Shown: in pieces, positions 1 to 5,020 of the stretch
Position numbering within the stretch: the stretch's first letter is position 1
Layout: each line of letters starts with the position of its first letter
Assembly: GCA_007123455.1 (NCBI GenBank)
Contig: SKKZ01000084.1
Location: forward strand, 1-7,933
Source of the DNA: Coriobacteriia bacterium
GTDB lineage: Bacteria > Actinomycetota > Coriobacteriia > Anaerosomatales > SLCP01
DNA length: 7,933 nt
Direction: 5' to 3'
Translations under genes and position numbers: made by a program
Notes under the pieces: model-generated
Database searches by the model: none
What the model saw: the letters and a program-made list of their open reading frames with translations, nothing else
Told to the model about the DNA's origin: nothing

Positions 1-69
1 CTCGCCTTTGACCCAGTAGCGGGTACGGACTTGCCCGACTTGGCAGTATTGGTCAGTTGGGGCCTTCAT
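1..69 (-). CDS. alpha/beta hydrolase, N-terminal fragment (runs off the window)
   Basis: Only the first 23 residues are inside the window (MKAPTDQYCQVGQVRTRYWV then KGE), reading leftward off the edge. The pattern 'V-G-x-V-R-T-R-Y-W-x-x-G-E' is typical of the first beta strands of alpha/beta-fold hydrolases, where it is normally followed by a hydrophobic strand and the oxyanion HG motif, here outside the window. The start is set at ATG 69-67 because a GGAGGG Shine-Dalgarno site (complement of 77-82) lies 7 nt upstream. The frame is also open to an ATG at 111-109 and a GTG at 126-124, but neither has as well spaced a ribosome site. Substrate and catalytic residues cannot be judged. Family identity is inferred from a short stretch. 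Confidence 0.55.
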   Translation of the reverse strand, partial: MKAPTDQYCQVGQVRTRYWVKGE

Positions 70-110
70 CTCGGTGCCCTCCAGGTGCCCGCAATGCGCC
101 CTGACCCGCA

Positions 111-317
111 TCAGGTCGGGCCGCACATCTTCCTGTGAGCAGAATCTACCCCTTCAGATAGCCCCAGTGTCGGAGCGTCATACCGGTACGGGTTTGCGTG
201 GCAGCCCTCAGCGTAGTCATCGCAGAAGCCTGTCTTGCAGCGCCCGCACCCGTGGCTCGGGGCGGGCGCTCCTGATTGGTTCCGTGACCAGTGCGGAGGT
301 CCCCCCTCACAAACCAT
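111..317 (-). CDS. possible small Cys-rich protein (doubtful)
   Basis: A 68-residue reading frame with a Cys cluster in the middle (GCGRCKTGFCDDYAEGC), which could bind a metal. I do not recognise a family. In favour: G/C-ending codons dominate across the Cys-rich middle part, and its TGA overlaps an in-frame ATG of the hydrolase frame to the left (TGATG). Against: the ATG at 317-315 lies inside the decayed tRNA-Ser fragment (306-367), the nearest purine run (GAGGG) is about 11 nt upstream, and the better hydrolase start is further left. It may simply be the 5' leader of that hydrolase. Confidence 0.25.
   Translation of the reverse strand: MVCEGGPPHWSRNQSGAPAPSHGCGRCKTGFCDDYAEGCHANPYRYDAPTLGLSEGVDSAHRKMCGPT
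239..270. repeat. 9-bp perfect inverted repeat
   Basis: AGCGCCCGC (239-247) and GCGGGCGCT (262-270) are exact reverse complements around a 14-nt loop. No T-run follows on either strand, so it is not a convincing intrinsic terminator. It lies 36 bp left of the copy 1 tRNA-Ser fragment, near the right end of the leftmost module, and inside the doubtful small ORF. Role unknown. Confidence 0.4.
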
Positions 318-367
318 GATTGCGGGTTACCCTCGTCTCGAGGGCTCCAATCCCTGCCTCTCGGTCA
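306..367 (+). repeat. tRNA-Ser 3' fragment, copy 1 (decayed)
   Basis: This aligns end to end with copy 3 (4600-4660). CTCACAAACC matches the anticodon-loop segment CTCGAAAACC at 8 of 10, then comes a 6-nt versus 5-nt spacer, an identical GCGGGTTAC variable-arm segment (322-330), and a 37-nt T-arm/acceptor core (331-367) matching at 31 of 37. The changes damage the tRNA: the T-loop TTCGAAT has become CTCCAAT, the outer T-stem pair is lost, and the CCGCCA end reads CGGTCA. No 5' half (acceptor, D arm) precedes it, so it is not a tRNA gene. It is most likely an old attachment-site scar. It separates the leftmost hydrolase module from the acetyltransferase module. Confidence 0.7.
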
Positions 368-384
368 TGCGAACGCGCGGCTGT

Positions 385-1041
385 TCAGCCAACACCGGGC
401 CCCCGGTCGTCGGCCGAGCGGTACAGGTGCGCGATCGTCAGCCCTGCCCCACTGCGCTTCTCGACCAACTCGAACCCCGCTCGCATGTAGAGGCGGCGGG
501 CCCGGTCACTTGCCGTCTGGAGGTACACGCCTCGGCACTCCTGATCTGCCTCGCAGTGACCGCTCACGCCTTCCAGCAATGCGCTGCCGATGCCCTGGCC
601 CTCCATCTCGGGGCTCACGCCGAGAGCGTCGAGCAGCATGTAGGGCCGGGGAACGCGACGGCTCGGCTTTGCCGCCGGGGCCAGTCGCCAGGCACCCCGA
701 CGCAGCCGGGGAATCAAGGGGAGCCACGAGCGTGCGGTGCGCAGCATCGTCCGCCATCCAAGGCGGGAGACCATTGCCACGCCGACTGCCCTGCCGGCTT
801 TGATGGCCACGAGAGGTGGCTCACCTGCCTCGAGGGCCTTGCGCATCTGATGCGCCGTGGCTCGCCTGTGACGCTCCCTTGTTTCCGGGTCGTCGAGGTG
901 GAACATCCGCCCGGTGATGGGTTCTGCGAGGAACGCCTGCGAGATCACTTCGGCAGCCTGATCCACGAACTCAAGTGTCAACGGTTCGACTTGCAGCTCG
1001 CTGCTGGAACTCGCGGCACTATCGCCCCTGTCTGCAGACAT
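385..1041 (-). CDS. GNAT family N-acetyltransferase
   Basis: A 218-residue protein with a C-terminal GNAT domain that would transfer an acetyl group from acetyl-CoA to an unknown amine; it is cytosolic. Motif A is at residues 138-156: a beta strand (LDALGVSPEM) followed by the pyrophosphate loop EGQGIGSALL (147-156). The family's usual Arg/Gln at the first loop position is Glu147 here. Motif B follows, with the typical 'RLYMRAGFE' (residues 183-191). The Ser/Asp-rich first 15 residues look disordered. Start ATG 1041-1039 has a GGAG site (complement of 1050-1053) 8 nt upstream. It is the only gene between tRNA-Ser fragments copy 1 and copy 2. Its stop falls 18 bp inside copy 1's right end, and its leader to copy 2 is only about 66 bp, so any promoter must lie close to or within the fragment. 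The long open frames on the opposite strand here are shadows of this gene. Confidence 0.88.
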   Translation of the reverse strand: MSADRGDSAASSSSELQVEPLTLEFVDQAAEVISQAFLAEPITGRMFHLDDPETRERHRRATAHQMRKALEAGEPPLVAIKAGRAVGVAMVSRLGWRTMLRTARSWLPLIPRLRRGAWRLAPAAKPSRRVPRPYMLLDALGVSPEMEGQGIGSALLEGVSGHCEADQECRGVYLQTASDRARRLYMRAGFELVEKRSGAGLTIAHLYRSADDRGPGVG

Positions 1042-1107
1042 CGCTCACTCTCCGTTACGAGACGAACTCTTCTTGGTCATGAGCGTACCCCTTGTGCCAG
1101 TCCTGCC

Positions 1108-1146
1108 ACCCCCGTCTCAAGGGTTCGAATCCCTCCCTCTCCGCCA
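1108..1146 (+). repeat. tRNA-Ser 3' fragment, copy 2
   Basis: A 39-nt match to copy 3 (4622-4660) with a single difference: A at 1119 where copies 3 and 4 have G. It covers the 3' side of the variable arm, the T arm (AAGGG-TTCGAAT-CCCTC, outer pair broken by the substitution) and the 3' acceptor strand through CCGCCA. Homology stops abruptly on the left: the anticodon loop and the 5' side of the variable arm are absent, and no tRNA 5' half is present. To the right, similarity to the flank of copy 3 resumes at 1166. It marks the border between the acetyltransferase module and the SnoaL/hydrolase/AbiE module. Confidence 0.85.
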
Positions 1147-1165
1147 CATGCAGGTGAAACGTGGT

Positions 1166-1197
1166 CCCGGTCACCCGTCGAGGGAGGTCGGGATCGC
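1166..1197 (+). repeat. flank repeat right of tRNA-Ser copy 2
   Basis: Starts 19 nt after the CCA of copy 2. It matches the segment starting 17 nt after the CCA of copy 3 (4678-4707). The first 10 nt (CCCGGTCACC) are identical, followed by a gapped match around GAGG and GGTCGG; about 24 of 32 columns agree. It shows that copies 2 and 3 share sequence beyond the tRNA itself. It could be an integrase arm site or element end, or a copy of the original downstream flank of the tRNA gene. Confidence 0.5.
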
Positions 1198-1410
1198 GGT
1201 GTTTTCGGGGGAGTTGCAAACATCAGGCGTGCTTATGACAGTGGTGCGGGGTGAGAGCGGCAACGTATCGCCCGGTGTACGTCACCACCGTCCCGCCCGT
1301 GCCGATCAGAAGACGGGATACGTGCCCGCTGCGATGGTCGTCCGTTGTTACCGCCCGACCACCTCCGGCAACCGCTGGGGCCGAGTTCGGTGTCACCCGT
1401 CCGATATCGA

Positions 1411-1448
1411 TTGCACCGGATCTGGGACGGAGTACGATAGCAGCGTAC
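1411..1448 (+). promoter_or_regulatory. candidate promoter for the SnoaL gene, with operator-like inverted repeat
   Basis: TTGCAC (1411-1416) and TACGAT (1433-1438) are spaced 16 nt apart, resembling -35 and -10 elements. An inverted repeat GTACG-N7-CGTAC (1432-1448) covers the -10 and the expected transcription start, where a repressor could bind. The resulting leader to the ATG at 1642 would be about 195 nt and would contain the hairpin at 1521-1543. The prediction rests on short motifs only. Confidence 0.35.
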
Positions 1449-1520
1449 GCACAAGGGGGAGACTGCGACGCGTCGGGGGAGACACGGTCACTGTACGTCC
1501 TCGGCGTCGAGTCAATGGTG

Positions 1521-1543
1521 AGACCGGCCCACGTGGTCGGTCT
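1521..1543 (+). terminator. GC-rich hairpin, terminator- or attenuator-like
   Basis: AGACCGGCC (1521-1529) pairs with GGTCGGTCT (1535-1543), 9 pairs with one G-U, around a CACGT loop, followed by TTCC. The T-tract is short, so intrinsic termination would be weak. It sits about 100 nt upstream of the SnoaL start, inside the predicted leader. It could attenuate that transcript or stop read-through from the left. Confidence 0.35.
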
Positions 1544-1641
1544 TTCCTGCGTTGTGGCGCAGTTCTCACGACAGGACCGCGCGCCGCATCGTCCGCGACG
1601 GTGAGGGCGGACCGACCGGGACGAGTGAAGGGAGAGCGATC

Positions 1642-2073
1642 ATGTCGACAGAGACCAACAAGGCCGTTGTTCGCCGTCTTTTCGAAGACATACTCAGTGA
1701 TGGCCGGCTGGACGTCGCAGACGAGATCATTGCTGACGGTTATCAGGAGAGTGGTCCTGTGGCAATCCCCGGGTCACCGCCCGGTCCCGAAGGTATGAAG
1801 ATGTTCGCGGCGTTCTATCGCACTGCACTCCCCGACATCCGCTTCACGGTTGAACAACAGATCGCCGAAGGCGACGTGGTCGCGACGCGGTGGACGTCGA
1901 CGGCCACGCATACCGGGGAGTTGGACGAGATCCCTCCGAGCAACAATGCGGTGAACTGCACCGGAGTCAGCATCGACCGTGTGGTGGACGGGAAGATGGT
2001 CGAGGGCTGGGGCGTCTTCGATGAACTCGGCATGCTCAGACAGATGGGCGTGATCCCCTCTGAGGAGTCGTAG
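1642..2073 (+). CDS. SnoaL-like (NTF2-fold) ester cyclase family protein
   Basis: A 143-residue single-domain protein, the usual size for SnoaL-like polyketide cyclase/ester cyclase proteins, which are small cone-shaped alpha+beta folds that act on ring closure or isomerisation of varied substrates. The family pattern is clear: N-terminal helix NKAVVRRLFEDILSDGRLD (6-24), 'ALPDIRFTVEQQIAEGDVVATRW' (62-84), 'THTGELDEIPPSNNAVN' (89-105), and the C-terminal 'DGKMVEGWGVFDELGMLRQMG' (116-136). As I recall the family, the residue before the final Trp is usually His (EHW); here it is Gly122, so activity may differ. Start ATG 1642 follows GGGAGAG closely; an upstream ATG at 1552 lacks such a site and its extra 30 residues do not fit the family. 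Its stop TAG (2071-2073) abuts the alpha/beta hydrolase, so the two are probably co-transcribed. Substrate unknown. Confidence 0.85.
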   Translation: MSTETNKAVVRRLFEDILSDGRLDVADEIIADGYQESGPVAIPGSPPGPEGMKMFAAFYRTALPDIRFTVEQQIAEGDVVATRWTSTATHTGELDEIPPSNNAVNCTGVSIDRVVDGKMVEGWGVFDELGMLRQMGVIPSEES

Positions 2074-2074
2074 T

Positions 2075-2950
2075 GACTACGAGTTCGAGTCAGGCGGGAC
2101 GCGATGTGCTGCCTGGCTCTACTCACCTAAGGGCCCAGGCCGCCGTCCCTGCGTCGTGATGGGACACGGCTTTTCGGCAGTGCGTGAGCAGCGTCTCGAC
2201 GAGTATGCGGAACGCTTCTCTCAGGCAGGCATGGTCGTGCTCCTATTCGACTACCGTTACTTTGGCGCCAGTGGCGGCGAACCGCGGCAACTTCTAGGTA
2301 TCCGTCGACAACTACAAGACTGGGAAGCAGCCGTCGCTGCCGCGCGCTCACTCCCGTCTGTTGATCCGGACAGGATCGCCCTGTTCGGCAGCTCATTTGG
2401 TGGGGGCCATGTCCAGGCGATCGCCGCTCGGGACTCGGCCATCGCTGCTGCAGTCGCGCAGGCCCCGTTCTGCGATGGCCTGCGAAACCTCAAGGGTCTT
2501 GGTGCTTCTCACATCATGCGTTTGACCGTTGCGGGGCTTCGAGACATGGTGTCAAAGCTCTTCGGGCTCGAGCCGTATCGCATCCCCGTCGTCGGTGCGC
2601 CGGGTACGAAGGCCGTGATGGCGACTCCAGATGCCGTGTCGAGTTTTGCCCGTATAGACCCACCTGGGTCAACGTGGCGCAATGAAGTCTGCGCTCGCAT
2701 CGCGCTATCGGTGGCCAGCTATCGCCCCGGAAACTCGGCTGGCGCGATCCGATGCCCCATCCTCTACACCATCGCCGACCAGGACTCGATTATGCCTGCG
2801 CGCCTCGCGTATGACGCGGCGCGACGCGCTTCACAAGCGGAGATCAAGAGCTACGACTGCGTGCATTTTGATGTCTATCTGCCGCCACTGTGGGATGAGG
2901 TCGTTGCCGATCAGACCGAGTTCTTGGTCCGGCACTTAGGGCCTCATTAG
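2075..2950 (+). CDS. alpha/beta hydrolase (dienelactone hydrolase/FrsA-like), start codon disrupted
   Basis: Serine hydrolase of the alpha/beta fold, probably a cytosolic esterase or lyase of unknown substrate. Residue numbers count from ATG 2156. Oxyanion HG is at 4-5 (MGHGF), the nucleophile elbow is G78-S-S80-F-G82, the acid is probably Asp210 (IADQDSIMP), and the catalytic His is 237 (VHFDVY). The conserved FDYRYFGASGGEPRQ is at 31-45. The family normally has about 25 more residues in front, and these are present in frame from 2075 (DYEFESGGTRCAAWLYSPKG), but the frame contains no ATG, GTG or TTG before GTG 2153/ATG 2156. A GTG at 2073-2075, overlapping the SnoaL stop and 5 nt after a GAGGAG site, is in the wrong frame; losing one base next to it would explain this. 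So it is either frameshifted near its start (mutation or sequencing error), or translated from 2153/2156 without its first strands. The rest of the frame is intact. Confidence 0.8.
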   Translation, partial: DYEFESGGTRCAAWLYSPKGPGRRPCVVMGHGFSAVREQRLDEYAERFSQAGMVVLLFDYRYFGASGGEPRQLLGIRRQLQDWEAAVAAARSLPSVDPDRIALFGSSFGGGHVQAIAARDSAIAAAVAQAPFCDGLRNLKGLGASHIMRLTVAGLRDMVSKLFGLEPYRIPVVGAPGTKAVMATPDAVSSFARIDPPGSTWRNEVCARIALSVASYRPGNSAGAIRCPILYTIADQDSIMPARLAYDAARRASQAEIKSYDCVHFDVYLPPLWDEVVADQTEFLVRHLGPH

Positions 2951-2973
2951 GCAGCGGAGAGCACGTGCTAACA

Positions 2974-3042
2974 ATCACACCATCCGGCTTGGTGTGATAA
3001 AAGCGTCGGAACATATTCACAAAGTCCGACATATCTATCACA
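2974..3042 (+). promoter_or_regulatory. abiE promoter and probable AbiEi operator
   Basis: A comparatively AT-rich stretch in front of abiEi. A perfect 9-bp inverted repeat, ATCACACCA (2974-2982) and TGGTGTGAT (2990-2998), has a 7-nt centre. A second arrangement pairs TGTGATA (2993-2999) with TATCACA (3036-3042), so the TCACA/TGTGA half-site occurs three times. GTCGGA (3005-3010) and TCCGAC (3025-3030) form a further inverted repeat. A weak -35 TTGGTG (2989-2994) and -10 CATATT (3012-3017), 17 nt apart, overlap these. AbiEi antitoxins are known to repress their own operon by binding inverted repeats in the promoter, which fits. The first hairpin could also end the hydrolase transcript, but no T-run follows. 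Confidence 0.55.
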
Positions 3043-3050
3043 ATGAGCGC

Positions 3051-3668
3051 ATGAAGCGACTTCCATCAGAGAATGCGGTCAAACACGCTGCCGCAGTGTT
3101 CAGGCAGGCTGGCGGCACTCTCAGGACACGCGAGGCAGTTGAGCGCGGCGTGCACCATTCGACGCTCTACGGCATGCGCGATGTGGGGCTTCTCGAACAG
3201 CTCACTCGCGGTGTGTATCGCCTCGCCGAACTCCAAGCGCCGAGCAAGTACGACGTTGTTGCGGTTGCGGAGCGCGCACCCGGCGCAGTGCTCTGCATCG
3301 TGAGCGCGCTGGACTTCCACGAGATCGGGACTCAGATTCCTTCTGGCGTGAGCATCGCCATCGGGCCGAAGGACAGGCGACCCAAGATCGACTACCCGCC
3401 CGTTCGCGTCTATCGGATGTCCGGTCAGGCACTCACTTCAGGTGTTGAAGAGCACTCGATAGACGGTACGACAGTGAAGGTGTTCAATCCCGCGAAGACC
3501 GTCGCCGACTGCTTCAAGTTCAGGAACAAGATCGGGCTCGATGTTGCCCTCGAGGCACTCCGGGAGGCGGTGCGCAGCCGGAAGGCCACGCGTGACGAGA
3601 TCATGATGTACGCCGAGATCGATCGTGTGTCCAAGGTCGTGCGTCCGTACCTTGAGGCGATGGAATGA
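3051..3668 (+). CDS. abiEi: type IV toxin-antitoxin system antitoxin, AbiEi family
   Basis: A 205-residue protein with the AbiEi layout. The N-terminal winged helix-turn-helix (about residues 10-58) runs from 'VFRQAGGTLRTREAVERGVH' to 'LLEQLTRGVYRL', a DNA-binding domain for operon autorepression. The larger C-terminal domain includes 'CIVSALDFHEIGTQIP' (82-97) and 'VKVFNPAKTVADCFKFRNKI' (142-161), the region that counters the toxin in this family. Known role: AbiEi antagonises AbiEii without direct protein contact, and the pair gives abortive infection and plasmid or island stabilisation. Start ATG 3051 is preferred because the only longer option (GTG 2994) lies inside the operator repeat; the ribosome site at 3051 is weak (ATGAG). 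The stop overlaps the abiEii start by 4 nt (ATGA), giving translational coupling. Length is normal and nothing is broken. Confidence 0.9.
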   Translation: MKRLPSENAVKHAAAVFRQAGGTLRTREAVERGVHHSTLYGMRDVGLLEQLTRGVYRLAELQAPSKYDVVAVAERAPGAVLCIVSALDFHEIGTQIPSGVSIAIGPKDRRPKIDYPPVRVYRMSGQALTSGVEEHSIDGTTVKVFNPAKTVADCFKFRNKIGLDVALEALREAVRSRKATRDEIMMYAEIDRVSKVVRPYLEAME

Positions 3669-4576
3669 GTCAGCGCGAACTGAAGAACATCCCCGCGTCT
3701 GTTCGCGCGCGCCTGCTAAACGAAGCGAAGACGAGCGGGGACTCCTACGATCAGGTGCTCCAGTACTTCGCGATCGAGCGGTTCTTGTATCGGTTGTCGA
3801 AGACCGAGTGGGGAGAGCGATTGATCGTGAAAGGTGCGATCATGCTCCGCGCCTGGGGGACGCCGCTCGGCCGACCCACCCGCGACATCGACTTCCTCGG
3901 CAAGATCGACAACTCACCACAGGCCGTCGGCCGAGCGGTTCGGGAGTGTCTCGCGATCGAGTACCCGAAAGACGGTCTGGTGTTCGACCAGGACGTCGAG
4001 GTCAACGAAATCAACGTGATTAACCGGTACCCTGGAGTGAGAGTCGTCGTGCGGGGTAGTCTCGACGGCGGCACCTTCAAGCTGCAGCTCGACATCGGGA
4101 TAGACGAAGCGGTCGTGCCTGATCCGGTGTGGGTCGAGTATCCGACGCTTCTCGACCTTGACGCGCCAAGAGTCCTCTCCTACCAACCCGTGACCGCCCT
4201 GGCCGAGAAGTTCGAGACGATTGTCACGCGGGGTCTCACGAACAGTCGGCTGCGGGATTACTACGACCTCTGGTTCCTGCCTACGCTGCAGTCATGCGAT
4301 GGCTCAGAGCTAGCTGCTGCACTAGAGGCGACCTTCCGCCATCGGGGCACGACCCTACCCTCGGATGTGCCGTCAGGACTCTCGGATGCCTTCCACGGCA
4401 TCACCGCCATGCAGGCTGGGTGGCGCTCGTTCCTATCGAACCAGGGCATCGAGGCGCCGTCGGACCTCTCCGATGTTTGCGAGGCGATCGCCGTCTTCAT
4501 CATGCCGCCCGCTGCCGCCGCCGCAGCAGGGCGGCCGTTCGAGCTGACCTGGGAGTCTTCCGAAGGATGGTCATGA
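3665..4576 (+). CDS. abiEii: AbiEii family nucleotidyltransferase toxin
   Basis: A 303-residue protein of the DNA polymerase-beta-like nucleotidyltransferase fold. AbiEii/MenA-type toxins transfer nucleotides to target RNA (tRNA in characterised cases) and stop growth. The expected motifs are present in order: 'VKGAIMLRAWG' (55-65), the metal-binding 'RPTRDIDFLG' with Asp74 and Asp76 (70-79), a likely further acidic position in 'QLDIGIDE' (141-148), and the C-terminal 'LAEKFETIV' (179-187, Lys182) followed by 'RLRDYYDLWFL' (195-205, Asp198). It appears catalytically intact. It begins within the abiEi stop (ATGA, 4-nt overlap). An Ala-rich tract (PPAAAAAAG, 281-289) lies near the end. The pair closes module B; tRNA-Ser copy 3 begins 23 nt after the stop. 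Confidence 0.9.
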   Translation: MSQRELKNIPASVRARLLNEAKTSGDSYDQVLQYFAIERFLYRLSKTEWGERLIVKGAIMLRAWGTPLGRPTRDIDFLGKIDNSPQAVGRAVRECLAIEYPKDGLVFDQDVEVNEINVINRYPGVRVVVRGSLDGGTFKLQLDIGIDEAVVPDPVWVEYPTLLDLDAPRVLSYQPVTALAEKFETIVTRGLTNSRLRDYYDLWFLPTLQSCDGSELAAALEATFRHRGTTLPSDVPSGLSDAFHGITAMQAGWRSFLSNQGIEAPSDLSDVCEAIAVFIMPPAAAAAAGRPFELTWESSEGWS

Positions 4577-4599
4577 TGAACGATGAACCGATGATCCCC

Positions 4600-4660
4600 C
4601 TCGAAAACCGTTAGGCGGGTTACCCCCGTCTCGAGGGTTCGAATCCCTCCCTCTCCGCCA
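4600..4660 (+). repeat. tRNA-Ser(CGA) 3' half, copy 3 (most complete)
   Basis: The whole 3' half of a class II tRNA-Ser. In order: anticodon loop CTCGAAA (4600-4606, anticodon CGA), 3' anticodon strand ACCGT, long variable arm GGCGGG-TTACC-CCCGTC (4614-4630), T arm GAGGG-TTCGAAT-CCCTC, and 3' acceptor strand CCTCTCC-G-CCA. Upstream sequence (4577-4599) has no D arm or 5' acceptor strand (GGAGAGG), so no tRNA can be made. A left edge exactly at the anticodon loop is a classic tyrosine-recombinase crossover position, so this is best read as an attR-type scar. The 37 nt at 4624-4660 are identical to copy 4. Confidence 0.9.
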
Positions 4661-4677
4661 GAGGGACACTATGCGGC

Positions 4678-4707
4678 CCCGGTCACCGATGAGGTGGTCG
4701 GTGCCGC
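4678..4707 (+). repeat. flank repeat right of tRNA-Ser copy 3, with hairpin
   Basis: Counterpart of 1166-1197, beginning 17 nt after the CCA; the first 10 nt are identical. It contains CACCGA (4684-4689) and TCGGTG (4698-4703), a perfect 6-bp inverted repeat. On the - strand this hairpin lies about 30 nt after the stop of the SHOCT gene and could weakly terminate that operon, although no T-run follows. Confidence 0.5.
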
Positions 4708-4735
4708 AATCATGCCGCTGTCATCGCAACCAATG

Positions 4736-5020
4736 CTAGCTCCCTAGACTGCGCATGATCTCCTCGTACTCGTCCCTGGATATCTCACCGCGCGCGAACC
4801 GTTCTCGCGCGGTACGGATCGCGGAGTCCTCCGACGATGACTGCGGGCCTGCGCCGGTACGGCTCCCGCCCTCGCCCACTGTTCGGACGAGCCAGATGAT
4901 GAGCACCACTAGTCCTGCGATGACCAGAAGCCCGAAGAAGAACAGCAGCAGCGTCTCGGTCGTGCCGTGGCCAGCACCACACCACGGGCAGAAGTCACCC
5001 ATACCCCTTTCGAACATCAT
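4736..5020 (-). CDS. SHOCT-domain small membrane protein
   Basis: A 94-residue protein. The N-terminus carries CPWCGAGH (11-18), a possible metal-binding CxxC. One strongly hydrophobic membrane segment follows (about 22-45, LLLFFFGLLVIAGLVVLIIW). A Gly/Ser linker leads to a C-terminal SHOCT motif (66-92: AIRTARERFARGEISRDEYE onward), a short helical domain usually found at protein ends and thought to mediate oligomerisation. Start ATG 5020 overlaps the stop of the cytochrome gene (ATGA, 4 nt), and a GGAG lies about 11 nt upstream, so the pair is one operon with coupled translation. A later in-frame ATG (Met7) is possible but has a ribosome site too close. Probable role: an accessory or scaffold for the membrane cytochrome; the exact function is unknown. 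Confidence 0.8.
   Translation of the reverse strand: MMFERGMGDFCPWCGAGHGTTETLLLFFFGLLVIAGLVVLIIWLVRTVGEGGSRTGAGPQSSSEDSAIRTARERFARGEISRDEYEEIMRSLGS

Larger units (their letters stand above)
1147..1641. other. 495-bp gene-free stretch between copy 2 and the SnoaL gene
   Basis: No reading frame here has credible protein composition; the open frames are Arg/Pro/Ser-rich noise from high GC content. The stretch holds the flank repeat at 1166-1197, a candidate promoter with an overlapping inverted repeat (1411-1448), and a GC-rich hairpin (1521-1543). The octamer TGTACGTC occurs twice (1276-1283, 1492-1499), and the inverted repeat adds one further GTACG and one CGTAC; with this base composition that may be chance. 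I see no RNA gene that I can name. Confidence 0.5.

Noticed and set aside
235..1254. Long 339-residue + strand reading frame
   Set aside because: It crosses a tRNA-Ser fragment and lies opposite the well-supported acetyltransferase; its composition (Cys/His/Pro/Arg-rich, no domain) is that of a high-GC shadow frame.
1073..1798. 241-residue + strand frame across the leader and SnoaL start
   Set aside because: Arg/Gly/Pro-rich noise, overlaps copy 2 and the true SnoaL gene in another frame, no ribosome site.
2060..2090. Programmed +1 frameshift fusing SnoaL to the hydrolase
   Set aside because: No known slippery context at the TAG stop; a lost base beside the GTG at 2073 explains the data more simply.
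2994..3050. Longer AbiEi start at GTG 2994
   Set aside because: It would place the start codon inside the 9-bp operator repeat, and the added 19 residues do not look like the family N-terminus.
4610..4616. Integron attC site: GTTAGGC here and at 6911-6917 fits the R' core GTTRRRY
   Set aside because: No complementary RYYYAAC core lies at the right distance upstream in either place, the other copies lack the heptamer, and in copy 3 it is simply the tRNA anticodon stem and variable arm.
4600..4660. A functional tRNA-Ser gene
   Set aside because: Only the 3' half is present at every copy; no GGAGAGG acceptor strand or D arm lies upstream, so no cloverleaf can form.
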